A DNA stretch of 64,000 bases, taken from the NCBI GenBank assembly GCA_963575745.1, contig CAUYUJ010017634.1, positions 127,109-191,108 of the forward strand, given 5' to 3'. Of this stretch, positions 1 through 9,779 are shown in pieces; the first letter of the stretch is position 1, and every line of letters begins with the position of its first letter. A program made the position numbers and the translations under genes. This DNA comes from Prorocentrum cordatum. Taxonomy: Eukaryota > Sar > Dinophyceae > Prorocentrales > Prorocentraceae. Under the pieces are notes generated by a model. That model was not told the DNA's origin, made no database searches, and worked only from the letters and a program-made list of their open reading frames with translations.

Positions 1-95
<95 letters not shown>

Positions 96-117
96 TCTGT
101 GTGTGTGTGTGTCGAGC
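1..117. repeat. TGCG/TG microsatellite
   Basis: A TGCG tetranucleotide array grades into a TG dinucleotide array. It ends just upstream of the first coding block and probably lies at the 3' end of an intron. Confidence 0.95.
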
Positions 118-154
118 CGCGCTGGGCCACTGGAGGCGTGTTGAGGCCAGCCAG

Positions 155-1011
155 GGCTGCCTCTGGGAGCTGTCCGCGTGCAACCCGAAGCCTCGCCAGC
201 GGAGGAGGGCGAGCTGCTCTTCGCTTGTCGGCCCTTCGCCATCGCGCCGCCGTCGTCGCTGGCGGCCGCGGTGTTGAAGCGGTTGCGCACCTGCGCGCAG
301 GAGGAGCACGACCGTGTTTTCTGCTTGTTCGATGGCTCCAACGGCGACCGGTCGCCTCCAGCGGCTCTGGATGGTTGGGAGGGCGACAGCGGCTCCGCGT
401 CGGGGGTGGCGTGTGCGTCCTGCAGGGAGGTCGACGCCGACCGCGTGCAACGTATCGTGCGCTTCAACGCTTGCGCGCGGGAGGCGCTCGGCTTTGACGG
501 CGTCGCAGGCCAGGCGGAGGAGAGCGGGCTGTGGCTGCTGCCCAGCCTGCTGAACCACTCTTGCAGGCCCAGCGTGCAGTTCGTATTCGTCGGGGACGTC
601 CTGGCGTGCCGCGCGGGGCGGCCGCTGGCGGCGGGCGAGGAGCTGCTGGTCAGCTACGTGTCGCCCCTGCAGCCGCTGAGCGCGAGGAGGGAGCGGCTCG
701 AGGCCGACTATGGCTTCGTGTGCACGTGCGATCGCTGCGTGCTGGAGGAGGCGCTGCTGCCGGCCGAGGTCTCGCGGCGGACCCTGGAGAAGCTGGACGC
801 GCTGGTGGACGGGGCGGTGGAGCGCGGCCTCGACCGCTGCGCGGAGGACCTGTGCGCGCTGTGCCGGGACGCGCAGGCCGAGGTGGCCGCCGCCGTCGAC
901 GCCCGCGCGCCCGCGCTCGGGCTGGGTGGCGGCGGAGCCGCTGGCGGCGCGGACGGGGCGGGCGGGCTGCGCGAGGCGCTGTGCAGGGTGGCGGCAGTGG
1001 GCCCTGGCGAG
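155..1011 (+). CDS. SET gene exon 1 (SET and post-SET region)
   Basis: Open and strongly GC3-biased. It encodes GELLFACRPF near its start and the NHSC and CTCDRC motifs further on. The 5' edge is an acceptor at about 150-154, just past the stop at 142. The 3' edge is GAG|GCTCG, a GC donor in phase 0. The matching acceptor is GAG|GCGGA at 2509/2510, so both sides share GCGAGGC. Confidence 0.8.
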
Positions 1012-4000
1012 GCTCGTGGGCGAGATATATCGAAGACGCCTTCGGCCCATCTCGCCACCGTGCCTGGGTTGTGGGTATGAAGCCTACTGGATGTTCGTTG
1101 GGATCTCGTGGGAGGCCTCTCGGTGGCCTCTTGGAGGCAGTTTTGAGGCCTCGTGGGGGCCATTTTGGGGCCTCTTGGCGCCTCTTGTTTCGGTCTCTTG
1201 GGGGCCCCTTGGGGCCTCTTGGGGGCGAGGCCCCGTGTTGGGACATCGTGGGGAGCCTCCCTGGGGACTCTTGGAGACAGGTGCAACGCAAGCAATTTCG
1301 ACACGCATGCTTTGAGGCCAACTCGCGGAGCGGCGTCGCGCGAATCCAATACGGAGCACTCCGGGAATCGCCAGTTCGGCGCGCATGCTATGAAGCCCAT
1401 TCGCCCAGCGGTGCTCTGCCAATCCGACGCGGAGCATTCCGCGAATCGCATGCTCTGAAGCGGATGAGCGGAGCGGCACCCCGCGAATCCAACGCGGAGC
1501 ACTCCAGGAATCGGCGTGCATGCTTTGAGACCAATTAGCGGAGCGTCTCTTTGCTAATCCGAGTCGGAGCTTTCCAGGAATTGCATGCTTCGAGGCCGAT
1601 CAGCGGAGCGACGCTCAGATAATCCGACGCGATGTACTCCGGGAATCGGTGCGCATGTTTTTCAGGCCGATTAGCGGAGCGGCGCTCCGCTTACCTACCC
1701 GACGCGGAGCATTCCAGGAGTTGGAGTCCAGGCCCTTTCAAAATTCCTCAGGAGTGAGGACTGAAGCGAAGGGAATGAGGCAAAGCACCTGCGGGCACGC
1801 CCGCTCCGTGCCCAGAGGCACGGCGGCGGATATGGAGCGTTTCATAATGCCTTGGCCTTCGAGGGTCGCAGGAGTTGCCATCTCTTCCTCGGCGGAAGGC
1901 GGCGGAAGTAAAACGAGGCCGCCTCCGCCGGCTGAAGGCTGGCGAGAGGCGGCGGAAGTAAAAGATGCGCCCCCGAGGGATGGCAGCACTTTGGGGTTGA
2001 GGTTTTCTGGAACCTGCCATGTATGTATACATATATATATATATATAGATATGTGTATATATATATATATGTATACATATACATATATACACATAATTAA
2101 GTCCATATCGGCGGCCTCGTGGGCCCGGCCCCTGGGCCGCGACCCCGCGGATACGGGGCGTGTGTTCCGCGGGCGTCCCGCGCGGCACGGACCCACCCGT
2201 GCGGCGGCACCCCTGCGGGAGTTCGCGCCCCGGAGCCCAGGCCGCGAGGGCGCAGAGAAGAGCCTGTTTTTTCTTAGACTCTGGCAAGTTTACTTGCATG
2301 GACGGGGGGGGGCTGAGCCTGAAGCAAGCCGCAAACGACTTGCACGTTCGGGGGGGCGCGGAAATCACGCAAGTCGAAAGGCACTTGCACGCTAATATTC
2401 GCTTGAAGAGGGGCGAGGGGGGGGGGGGGGGGGCGAACGCCATGCAAGTAAACTTGCTTGAGTCCAAAACAAAACAGGCTCCAATGGATGCGTCCGCCGC
2501 CCGTGCGAGGCGGAGCCGCGGGAGCAGCTGCGGCGGCTGCTGCTGGGCTCGCTGCTGCCCGCCTTCATGGGCGCCGCCCACGGCCTGGCCTGCCTCGGGC
2601 GGGCCGGGGAGAGCGTGGAGGCGTACGAAGGATTGCAAAAAAAAGGATTGCAAAAAAAACATGTTTTCGAAGGATTGCAAAACACAACCTTTTTTTACAT
2701 TTTTTGTTTGCAATCCAGCGTGGAGGCGTACGGGCGCTGCCTGGCGCTGCTGGAGCAGGTGGCCCGGGGCGGCGCCTACCACGCGCGCTGGGCCGCGGAC
2801 GGCGCCGCGCAGGCGCGCCGCGCGGCCCTGCCGCCGGCCGAGCTGCGCGCGCACGTGGCGCGGGCCTGCCGCTGGCACCGCGCCTGCTACGGGGGCGAGC
2901 CCGAGGTGCCAGGCCTCCCGCATGGGGTCGAGGTGGGTGGGGTCGGCGGATCGCGCCGCGTCGCCGAGGCATCTGCGACGCAGCTCGCCGTGAGGCCCGG
3001 TGTTCTCGCCACGCCGGCCTTGCCGGTGCATCGGCGATGCATCGGCGGTGCGGCGTGATCTTTCGGCCCTGATCTACCAGGACCCCATCTAGGAGGCACC
3101 TTGAGGTTCTGGAGTTGCTGGCGGGCCAGCTGGGCTGGCCCACCGAGCTGCTCTCGGCCGCCAGGGAGCTCCTCGGCGAGGCGGCGGCCGCGGCCGCCGC
3201 GGAGGTGCCGCCGCTGGGGCACGAGGTGGAGCTGCGCGGCGACCGGATCGTCGTCTCCCTGATGCTGCCCGAGGTTGGGGATGGGCACCCAGACACCACC
3301 AGCGCCTGGGGGCGGCCCAGCCGGGGCGCTCCCTGGACTGGTGTGCACGCCCCCTGCGCAGAAGTCCCAGCCAGGAAGGCTGGACGCAGCAATCCTGGCC
3401 CCACAGCGATCCTGCGTGCGACCACCTCGGGAACCCGACCCCTACGGGTCCACTGGGACGTTGGGGTACAGGGCACCCTCGCCGGGCCTCGCCTGGCTGC
3501 AGGATGCCACGGAGACGGTGCGGAGCGCGTGGAGATAGCAGCACTGTGTGCAGTGATTATGACACTTGTGTCTGTGACGGTGTGCAGGGAATGGGACGAG
3601 AGAGAGCGTGACCTACTGGGGGCCCAACCTTTATTGATGTGACGGTGCAGTGCGAAAAATGTTACGCTTGGATGACGTTCCGTGCTTGGCCCGGGTGGGG
3701 GGGAAGCTTCTACGAGTCTACGAGAGCGTTGTCCGATCTTCCAGCGTGCGCGTGTTGTTTACGGGATGGTGTCACCCAGCTCGGGGCGATCGAAATGGGT
3801 ACGGAAAGAATGGGTGCGATGCACAACAACAGTTCTGGTTCATTCTGCACAGGACTCGCTGTCCGCGCCGCCGCGGTTGCTGTTCATTGAAGACAGAGTG
3901 CCGCCCGCCCAACAGCGGGCGCTGTCGGTTTGGGACAACATTTGGTGTTGGGCAGTGTACCGATGTTTTCCGTACCCATTTCGGGCGTCCAAACCAGCTG

Positions 4001-5911
4001 GCTACTGGCTCAGAGGTCACCAAGCAAATCCTGGACCCAGGGTGGAACGGGCAGCCTCCGACGCCGTGCTGTTTCACGGCGCGGGCCTGCTCGACACCGC
4101 CGTTTCTCGTCGCGGGCTGTGCTCGAGGAAGCCCAGGGGTCCGCAAGAGCGGCGGGCTGGCCTCCAGAGGCCGAGAGCGCAGAGCAGAGTCTGCCGGAGG
4201 CGTCGGAGGCCCGGGGGAGGCTCTCCGGCGAGTCAGGTCCGACGATAGAGGGGGGATTGGAGGAGTCGGCCACGCGCAGAGGGGGTAGGGGGAGGGGGGA
4301 AGGCTTCTTGCAGTGGAGGCCCATGCACAGAGCCAAGGAGCACCCCTTGCCTCCAGGGTGGCCTGGGTTCCTTGGGTGTCGATGGTTTTGCGATGGAGAG
4401 CGTAGCGTGACGTTCCCACACCAACGATCCATGGACGCCCTGGGGTCTCAGGGTTGGGTTTCTTGTGGAAGGTTTCTTGTGGTCGGGCTCCGACTGCAGA
4501 AGGAGGCTGCTTCCTAACGGCGCGGCCCTTACCTATAGGTGTAAGGCTCGCGCCCTTTTTGAGAAGCAGCCTCCTTCTGAGAAGCCTTGCCCCCTCCTCC
4601 TACCCCCTTTTGCGCGCCGCCCAAAGAGGGGGGAGCGTACGTCAAGCAGCGTCGGGGCGGCACGGCCTGCCTATAGGCCCTCCAAAGAAGGTCCTGAGAG
4701 CCTCCCGCGGTTTGCACGACATGCTCTCAGAACAGGTTTGTCTGAGACCGTCTTGGGTCCATACGTCGGCTTTACGTTCTACGAAAACGGTTTCGCTCTT
4801 AGGGCTTGTTTGTTCTAAGAGATGTGCCGTGGCAGGCCTTCAGGAATGCCAGGACGGTGGGTCCCTGCTCAAGGACGACATCCGTTGATGGAGCTGGCTC
4901 CGGCCAGGGCGCCGGGTACTTTCCCCGATGTGATGGCTCCTCTGGCGCGGGGAGGCGCCAGACAAAACCAGAGATCCGACGTCAATAACAACAACATCAG
5001 CAACAACAACAACACCACCAACAACAACACCAGCAACAACAACAACATCAACAGCAACAGCAACAGCAACATCTCCAACACCAACACTCACAACACTCAC
5101 AACACTCACAACACTCACAACACCACCACCACCACCGACAACAACAACAGCTGCATCGTGAAACATGAAGACTCGAGACCTAGACCTCGTCTTTCTGCAG
5201 CACTTCTCGAGCCGGATCGATCCATAGTCTTATTGGGTCCGAGAGGGGCGACACCGTTCGGCGCGAGAAAGGTGCGGCGCCAGGATCTGAGGGCCGCCAC
5301 CGCCGCCCCCCGCGCCACGTAGCCCTGGGGTGCCCTCTGCCGTGCGCGCCCGCCCAACCCCCGATCCAATCTAGGCCTCCTGGATGGGGTCCGAGTAGAC
5401 GGGGTCGGAGGATCGCGCCGCATCGCGGATGCATCGGCGATGCATTGGCGATGCGGCTCGATGCGGGGCCCAATTTTCTCCACGCCGACGTCGCGGATGT
5501 ATCGCCGGCGTCGCCAGTGCGTGGCCGATGCATCGCCGATGCATCGCCGATGTATCGGCGATGCGGCGAGATCCTCCGACCCCATCTACTCGGACCCCAT
5601 CTAGGAGGCCTCTATCGGAGGGCCTGAGCCCCGCCGACGTCGACCTGGACGTGGCGCCGCGGTCCGTGGTGGCCACCTGCGGCGCCCGCGGCGCCCTGCG
5701 CCTCGCGCTGCCCGCCGCGGTCGACCCCGGGCGGGCGCCGCCCGCGCGCCTGCGGCGCAAGGAGCGGCGGCGGCCGCGCCCGCGCGCAGGAGTGGCCCCT
5801 GCGCAGGAGGCCGCGGCGGGGAGTTCGCCGCAGGCACCGCCTGCAGGATCGCTCTTCGCGGACCTCCACAGGCGGCGGATGTTGACATATCTATCTATCT
5901 ATCTATCTATC

Positions 5912-5961
<50 letters not shown>

Positions 5962-6632
5962 CTCATACGCACCTCTCCGAGGGAGTAGAGCTCAGAGGCG
6001 ATTGATGCGTACGCGGGGCGCCGCGTCCGCGATTTTTCCTGCCGTTTCGCTAGGGACATCCTCGAAAATCTGAACATCGGTGGCACCCCTCAGGCAGATC
6101 GTGACGTCAGGGTCCCAAAACACATGGGAATTTCAACATGTTAACACACAACCTTCAAAAACACATGGTGATTTCAATAATTTTGACCCCGATTCTCAGA
6201 GAATGGCGGTTTCGCTTGAAACATCCTCCCAAAATCGAGCCCCGACGTACCCTGTGGTACCCCAGACCCCGCCTCGGAGCCTCCGAGGGGCCTCCTGGAA
6301 CCTCCTGGGGCCTCCTGGGGCTTTCTGAACCTTCTGGTACCCCAGACCCCGCCTCGGAGCCTCCTGGAGGTCTCCTGAAACCTCCTGGGGCCTCCTGCGG
6401 CCTCCTGCGGCCTCCTGGAGCCTCTTGGGGCCTCCTGGAGCCTCCTGGGGTCTCCTGGGGCCTCCTGAGGCCGCCTGGGGCCTCCTGGGGCATCAGAACT
6501 ACATGCACACACAGAGACACAAATCACGCCCAACACATCACACGCTAGACAAACATAACACACACACACACACACACAACACCTACAACGCACAAAAAGC
6601 ACGCACAACACAGAGCACACATCACACACACA

Positions 6633-6713
<81 letters not shown>

Positions 6714-7894
6714 CACTCACAATCCTGGGGCCTCCTGGAGCCTCTTCTGGTATCCAAGTCGGGCCTCCTGAGGCTTCCTGGGGGGCCCTGGCACACACAT
6801 CGCGAGGTGTGGCAACCCCACTTGCGCTCGAGTGCGACTTCGCTGTTGCATTTCACTCCTGCTTCAAACGCCCCTTCAGTTTTTTGTTGTATGAGCCTGG
6901 GCACACGCGTGCCGCTTGTATATATACATATATGGGAGATCCCGGCCCCCGCGCCCCGGGCCGGAACCTCCCTTGTATATGCGTGGGTCCCTCCCCTGGC
7001 GGCGTCCCCAGGGGCTCCGAGACGGCCCCAAGAAGGCCGAGGAGGCCCCCAAGTGGTCCCAGAGGGCCCCGGGACGCCCAAAGATCGCTCCAAGACGCCC
7101 ACGATGATCCCAAGACGGCTTCAGTGGCCTCCAAAACGCGGCTAGCGGTCTCCAAGAGGCCTTCCCAAGAGGGTCCCAAGAGGCAAAAAACATTGATTTT
7201 CAATTGTTTTTGAAGGTTTTTTGGGTTCTCGCCTTTTCGGAGATCGGACGCTCCAAGACCGCCCAAGAGGCCCCCAAGACCGCCCCAAGACGGCCTGAGA
7301 CGGCTCCAAGACGGCCCCAAGACGGCCCAAGACGGCCCCAAGACGGCCCACGAGGCCCCCATGACGGCCCAAGACGGCTCCAAGAAGGGGTCCTGACGCG
7401 GGATCTTCGCGGACTTCTCGAGCCTTCGGCTCCAAGAGGCTCCCAGGAGGCCCCAAGCGGCCCCCAGGAGGCGCCCAGGACACTCCAAGAGACCCCCAAG
7501 AAGCCGCCAGGAAGCCCCCGAGAGACTCCCAAGATGCCCCAAACTAACTTCGAACAGGCGCACACAAACGGGTCACAAGAGGCTTCGGATCTGCTTCCAG
7601 GAGGCCCCTGAGAGACCCACCACGAGGAATCCCATGCGCCTCCGGGACAGCTTCTGCTGTCCAATCGAGTGGGCATCAAGCAATAACTTCTGGCACAATT
7701 GGCCCTTGCATCTCTGACTGGGACATTCGCAACTTCTGATGCGAGTCCCATGGGCGCGGCTAGAACCTAAGCGCGCGCGAAGCGCGCGCGTGGTTCTAGT
7801 ATATATATATATATATCTATATATATATTATATATAATATATATATTATGATATACACATATATAATATATAAATATATACAATATATACATAC

Positions 7895-7936
<42 letters not shown>

Positions 7937-8641
7937 GGGCCCCTGGGGGCCACAACAGATATCCAGAATCACTGGCCCGCCGGAGCACCAGGGCGCCGGT
8001 TTTTTCCCAGGCGGCGGACTGTGGAGAAGTCCCCGGCTCTCACGGATGGACCCTGCGGTGCGGGCCCGCAGGGCCCCCCCCCCGCCCCCGGCAGCTGCCC
8101 GCGCGCTGGGATCCAAGTCCCCCCCCCCCCCCCCGCGGCCCCCGAGAACCGCGCGCCGCAGAGGGTCACTCCTGCCCAGGGCCACTCCTCGCGCGTGGGC
8201 GGCATCGGGCAAACGCCAAGAGGGCCACTGCCGAGGGGGGGCTGCCAGCTCCTCCTTCGGATGGAGGATGCCCACCATTGCTCGTTGACAGTAGGTGCCC
8301 TGGGATGCGGAGGTTCCAACCTGATCTGGTTCGGTCCCCCTCCTTTTTTCAGGTGTCGAATGGTTGTCCCTTTTCCCTCGTCGTCAGAGGGCCAGGCGGA
8401 AACGCCATCTAGTTTCAACGCCCTTTCTACGCCACGTGTTGAAGCCATTTGCTCGAACGATGGGTGGATGTGATGAAAGTTTCTGGGCGGTTTTTGGGTG
8501 CTCTGGGAGGGAAGGGGGGGGGAACGGGCGTGGCTCCTGAGCGGACCTCCCCGAGCAGCTGGCGGCCCCTGCAGTGGTGGCCCCCTTGGCACTGCCCCGA
8601 AGGAGCGCAGGCTGGTGCTGGAGCTGCCGCTCGCGGCGTAG
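155..8641 (+). CDS. SMYD-type SET-domain protein with C-terminal PIH1/CS-like domain (5' truncated, six exons)
   Basis: Predicted protein lysine methyltransferase; the substrate cannot be told from sequence. Joining 155-1011, 2510-2620, 2726-2905, 3106-3273, 5621-5761 and 8603-8641 gives one open frame ending in TAG. Counting residues from nt 178, exon 1 has the SET signature NHSC (about 126-129), GEELLVSY with the Tyr near 160, and a CTCDRC post-SET zinc motif (182-187). Exons 2-4 encode an Ala/Leu helical region like the TPR-like C-lobe of SMYD proteins. The end of exon 4 plus exons 5-6 forms a CS-like beta-sandwich: VVSLMLPE, then SPADVDLDV, LRLALPAAVD and RRLVLELPL. CS/PIH1 domains usually bind chaperone complexes (R2TP/HSP90); that role here is inferred. 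Every intron has AG|G at its 3' end and GC, GT or GA at its 5' end. The protein start lies upstream of the window. There is an in-frame stop at 142, so exon 1 must start after it. Confidence 0.8.
1290..1735. repeat. About 70-bp degenerate tandem repeat, ~6 units
   Basis: Units repeat GCGGAGCG, then AATCCGACGCGGAGC, then ATTCCAGGAATCG, then GCATGCTTTGAGGCC with moderate divergence. No coding signal. Confidence 0.8.
2105..2250. mobile_element. F8 foldback element, ends only
   Basis: Carries GGCCGCGACCCCGCGGATAC and the opposing end TTCGCGCCCCGGAG. The same ends recur at 25050-25465, 51497-51640 and 59787-60490. Confidence 0.5.
2261..2482. mobile_element. F5 TIR element, copy 1
   Basis: TIRs of about 43 bp contain GCAAGTTTACTTGCATGG, plus AGCCTGTTTT at the outer edge. 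The interior has a G-run, AAGTCG/GCAAGT subterminal repeats and no reading frame. It is the reverse complement of the copy at 25700-25924. Confidence 0.85.
2510..2620 (+). CDS. SET gene exon 2
   Basis: Encodes REQLRRLLLGSLLPAF and a following helix in the frame dictated by exon 1. It ends at GTGGAG|GCGTAC, a GC donor. Confidence 0.75.
2621..2725 (+). mobile_element. SET gene intron 2: introner-like TIR element with 16-bp target duplication
   Basis: The 16-mer AGCGTGGAGGCGTACG occurs at 2612-2627 and again at 2717-2732. Between them lie 89 bp starting AAGGATTGCAAAA and ending TTTGCAATCC, an inverted pair. GGATTGCAAA is repeated two more times inside. Splicing GTGGAG|GC...AG|GCGTAC removes exactly one duplication plus the insert (105 bp) and restores GESVEAYGRCLAL. 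The insert has no stop and is a multiple of three, so retention would stay in frame. Confidence 0.85.
2726..2905 (+). CDS. SET gene exon 3
   Basis: 180 nt, open in the common frame. Encodes AYGRCLALLEQV, then an Ala-rich helix and CRWHRACYGGEPE, the kind of segment found in the SMYD C-lobe. Ends GAG|GTGCC, a GT donor. Confidence 0.75.
2906..3105 (+). mobile_element. SET gene intron 3: an F4 TIR element used as a GT-AG intron
   Basis: The 200-bp intron is almost entirely one F4 copy. The left end carries GGTGCCAGGCCTCC and ATGGGGTC; the right end carries GACCCCATCTAGGAGGCACC. The interior has GCATCGGCGATGCATCGGC. GAGGT is duplicated at both splice edges. Removal gives EPE|VLELLAGQL in frame. 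Confidence 0.8.
3106..3273 (+). CDS. SET gene exon 4 (end of helical region and first CS strand)
   Basis: Encodes VLELLAGQLGW, an Ala-rich helix, then GDRIVVSLMLPE, the start of the CS-like fold. Ends GAG|GTTGG, a GT donor. Confidence 0.75.
3789..3992. mobile_element. F6 TIR element, copy 1
   Basis: Inverted ends contain CGAAATGGGTACGGAAA. The interior resembles 28230-28437 along its whole length. No coding capacity. Confidence 0.8.
4300..4485. repeat. F11 dispersed repeat, short copy
   Basis: Shares CCTCCAGGGTG, GGCTTCGCGATGGA-like and CTGGGGTCTCAGGGTT blocks with the longer copies at 22998-23376 and 40612-40955. Confidence 0.7.
4660..4873. mobile_element. F3 TIR element
   Basis: Left end CCTATAGGCCCTCC faces right end GGAATGCCAGGACGGT. 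The same pair of ends flanks 25940-26172. Confidence 0.65.
4985..5150. repeat. CAA/CAACAC microsatellite
   Basis: Interrupted CAA array followed by ACTCACAAC units. Confidence 0.95.
5372..5615. mobile_element. F4 TIR element, copy 2
   Basis: Long near-perfect TIRs: ATGGGGTCCGAGTAGACGG and GGTCGGAGGATCGCGCCG on the left, their complements on the right. Interior CATCGGCGATGCATYGGC repeats. The right end is 5 bp from the exon 5 acceptor. Confidence 0.85.
5621..5761 (+). CDS. SET gene exon 5 (core of CS-like domain)
   Basis: Encodes SPADVDLDVAPRSV, LRLALPAAVDPG and LRRK. Ends CGCAAG|GAGCGG, a GA donor. The frame stays open to about 5960 through a TATC tract, which is not coding. Confidence 0.7.
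5762..8602 (+). other. SET gene intron 5 (GA-AG, about 2.8 kb)
   Basis: AAGGAGCG is present at both junctions (5759 on and 8600 on). Splicing gives LRRK|ERRLVLELPLAA and stop. Contents: TATC/TA tract (5885-5955), GGCCTCCTGGG arrays (6240-6490, 6725-6785), CA array (6560-6715), a long complementary-orientation array (7010-7620), TA tract (7795-7940) and two homopolymer-rich stretches near 8075-8135. Confidence 0.6.
6240..7620. repeat. Degenerate GGCCTCCTGGG / CCCAAGACGGCC arrays with CA microsatellite
   Basis: About 20-bp degenerate units first read GGCCTCCTGGG, then after 7010 the complementary sense CCAAGACGGCC. A CA array of about 150 bp lies between. Related arrays occur at 32100-32720, 33050-33600, 33830-34440, 36720-37020, 45940-46360, 47090-47560 and 53810-53900. 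Confidence 0.85.
8603..8641 (+). CDS. SET gene exon 6 (last 12 codons and stop)
   Basis: Reads ERRLVLELPLAA then TAG at 8639-8641. It supplies the final beta-strand expected of a CS domain. The acceptor GAAG|GAGCG matches the donor side of exon 5 for 8 bp, which supports the join. Confidence 0.65.
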   Translation, partial: ERRLVLELPLAA

Positions 8642-8651
8642 AAAACGCCCA

Positions 8652-8845
8652 TCATCCCCAGACCTCCAACGCATTGAAAAAATCAGGACGGAGGTTCTTC
8701 TCGATGTTCTGCATCTAGCGGCCCTCGCCGGGCCCTGGGACCGTCAAAAAACAGCTCAGGATGAAAAACCTGTCCTGGGCAGAGGGTCGGGAGTTCCAGG
8801 GACGCCGTCCTGAAAAAATCAAGACGTCGGATCTCTGGGTCCTGC
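8652..8845. mobile_element. F2 TIR element
   Basis: F2 ends pair CCAGACC with GGTCTGG-like termini. The interior has GGCCCTCGCCGGGCC, CAGGATGAAAA and a GTCCTGGG block. It begins about 10 bp after the SET gene stop. Confidence 0.75.
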
Positions 8846-9265
8846 CCTTGCCACCGCTGATCAGGGGATACTGATACGGAGGAGGTGGAGGAGGAGGAGG
8901 AGGAGGAGGAGCGAGATGAAGCCAGCGAGACGAAGCGGGAGGGGAGAAGGATGCGAAGGATAAGGAATGTTCGACATTCAAGTGTCGTTGAGGCGGAGAG
9001 GGAAGAAGGTAAGGACTACGTAGGGCGAAGCATAAGAGCAATGTTAGCTCGCTTGGACCCCAAACATTGTGCTTCGAAGAATCGATCGTGTATTATATAT
9101 ACGGAGCAATCTACGTGGTGCAACCTACGTGGTGCCATCTATGTGGTGCAACCAATCTCTTGCTCAACTTGAAGCTGCCCTCTCTACTGCTCGTGCAAAC
9201 ATCCCGCCCTCCAACCCGCAACTTGGTCGCAAGACCTCTTAAGACCGTGACGGTGGGTACCAAAT
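8846..9265. other. No gene seen; GAG tract and TACGTGGTGCAACC repeat
   Basis: A short GAG array (8885-8915), then three direct copies of CTACGTGGTGCAACC-like sequence (9108-9150) and a CAACCCGCAACTTGG end. The same blocks recur inverted near 18850-19015. Confidence 0.6.
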
Positions 9266-9775
9266 GGCACTTGCCAACGTTACCGACCCCGACGACGACA
9301 GCGATAACGACGACGACGACGACGACGCCGACCACGACTACGACGACACCGACGACGTCTCCAACTTCGACGACGACGACAACGACGACGACAACACCGA
9401 CGACGACGACGACGACGATGACAGCGCCAACGACGACGACGTCGACGACAACGACGACGACGACGAAGACGACGAAGACGACGACGACGACGACAACGTC
9501 GCCAACGAAGACGACGACGACGAGGGATGAGGGAGGACGACGACGGCGACGACGACAACGACGAGGGAGGACGGCGACGATGACGACGACGACGACGGCG
9601 ACGAAATAGGAGGGACAACGACGAAACGCCGACGAAGACTATGAGGGAGGAAGGACGACGGAAACGACGACGACGCCAACACGACGACGACGACGACGAC
9701 GAGGAAAGACAGAGGACGACGACGGCGACAACGACGACGACGAGGGAGGAGGGAGGTCGGCGACGACGGCGACGA
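9266..9775. repeat. GAC (CGA) trinucleotide microsatellite, about 500 bp
   Basis: Imperfect GAC array. Open frames through it give only poly-Asp, poly-Thr/Arg or poly-Ser/Val and are not accepted as genes. Confidence 0.95.
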
Positions 9776-9779
9776 CGCA

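Larger units (their letters stand above)
1012..2509 (+). other. SET gene intron 1 (GC-AG, about 1.5 kb, repeat-filled)
   Basis: Removing it keeps frame and restores GPGE|AEPREQ. In order it holds a GGCCTCTTGGG-type array (about 1090-1260), a roughly 70-bp tandem repeat (1290-1735), a TA-rich tract (2025-2095), an F8 end (2105-2250) and a complete F5 element (2261-2482) next to the acceptor. Confidence 0.7.
3274..5620 (+). other. SET gene intron 4 (GT-AG, about 2.3 kb)
   Basis: Joins LMLPE|GLSPADVD with GAGG at both edges. It contains elements F6 (3789-3992), F11 (4300-4485), F3 (4660-4873), a CAA microsatellite (4985-5150) and F4 (5372-5615). The part at 3274-3788 shows nothing recognisable. 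Confidence 0.65.

Noticed and set aside
2567-3058. Single unspliced frame of 163 codons across SET exons 2-3
   Set aside because: It is open only because the 105-bp introner has no stop and a length divisible by three. The perfect 16-bp duplication argues for removal by splicing.
6913-7213. Long Pro/Arg-rich frames (PRRPKTAPRRPQ-type) as a repeat protein
   Set aside because: The same degenerate 20-bp array appears in both senses at many non-coding places, including SET gene introns.
7795-7940. TA-rich stretch as a promoter or origin
   Set aside because: It is a TA microsatellite within an intron; similar tracts at 2025, 5900 and 25165 lie inside introns or elements.
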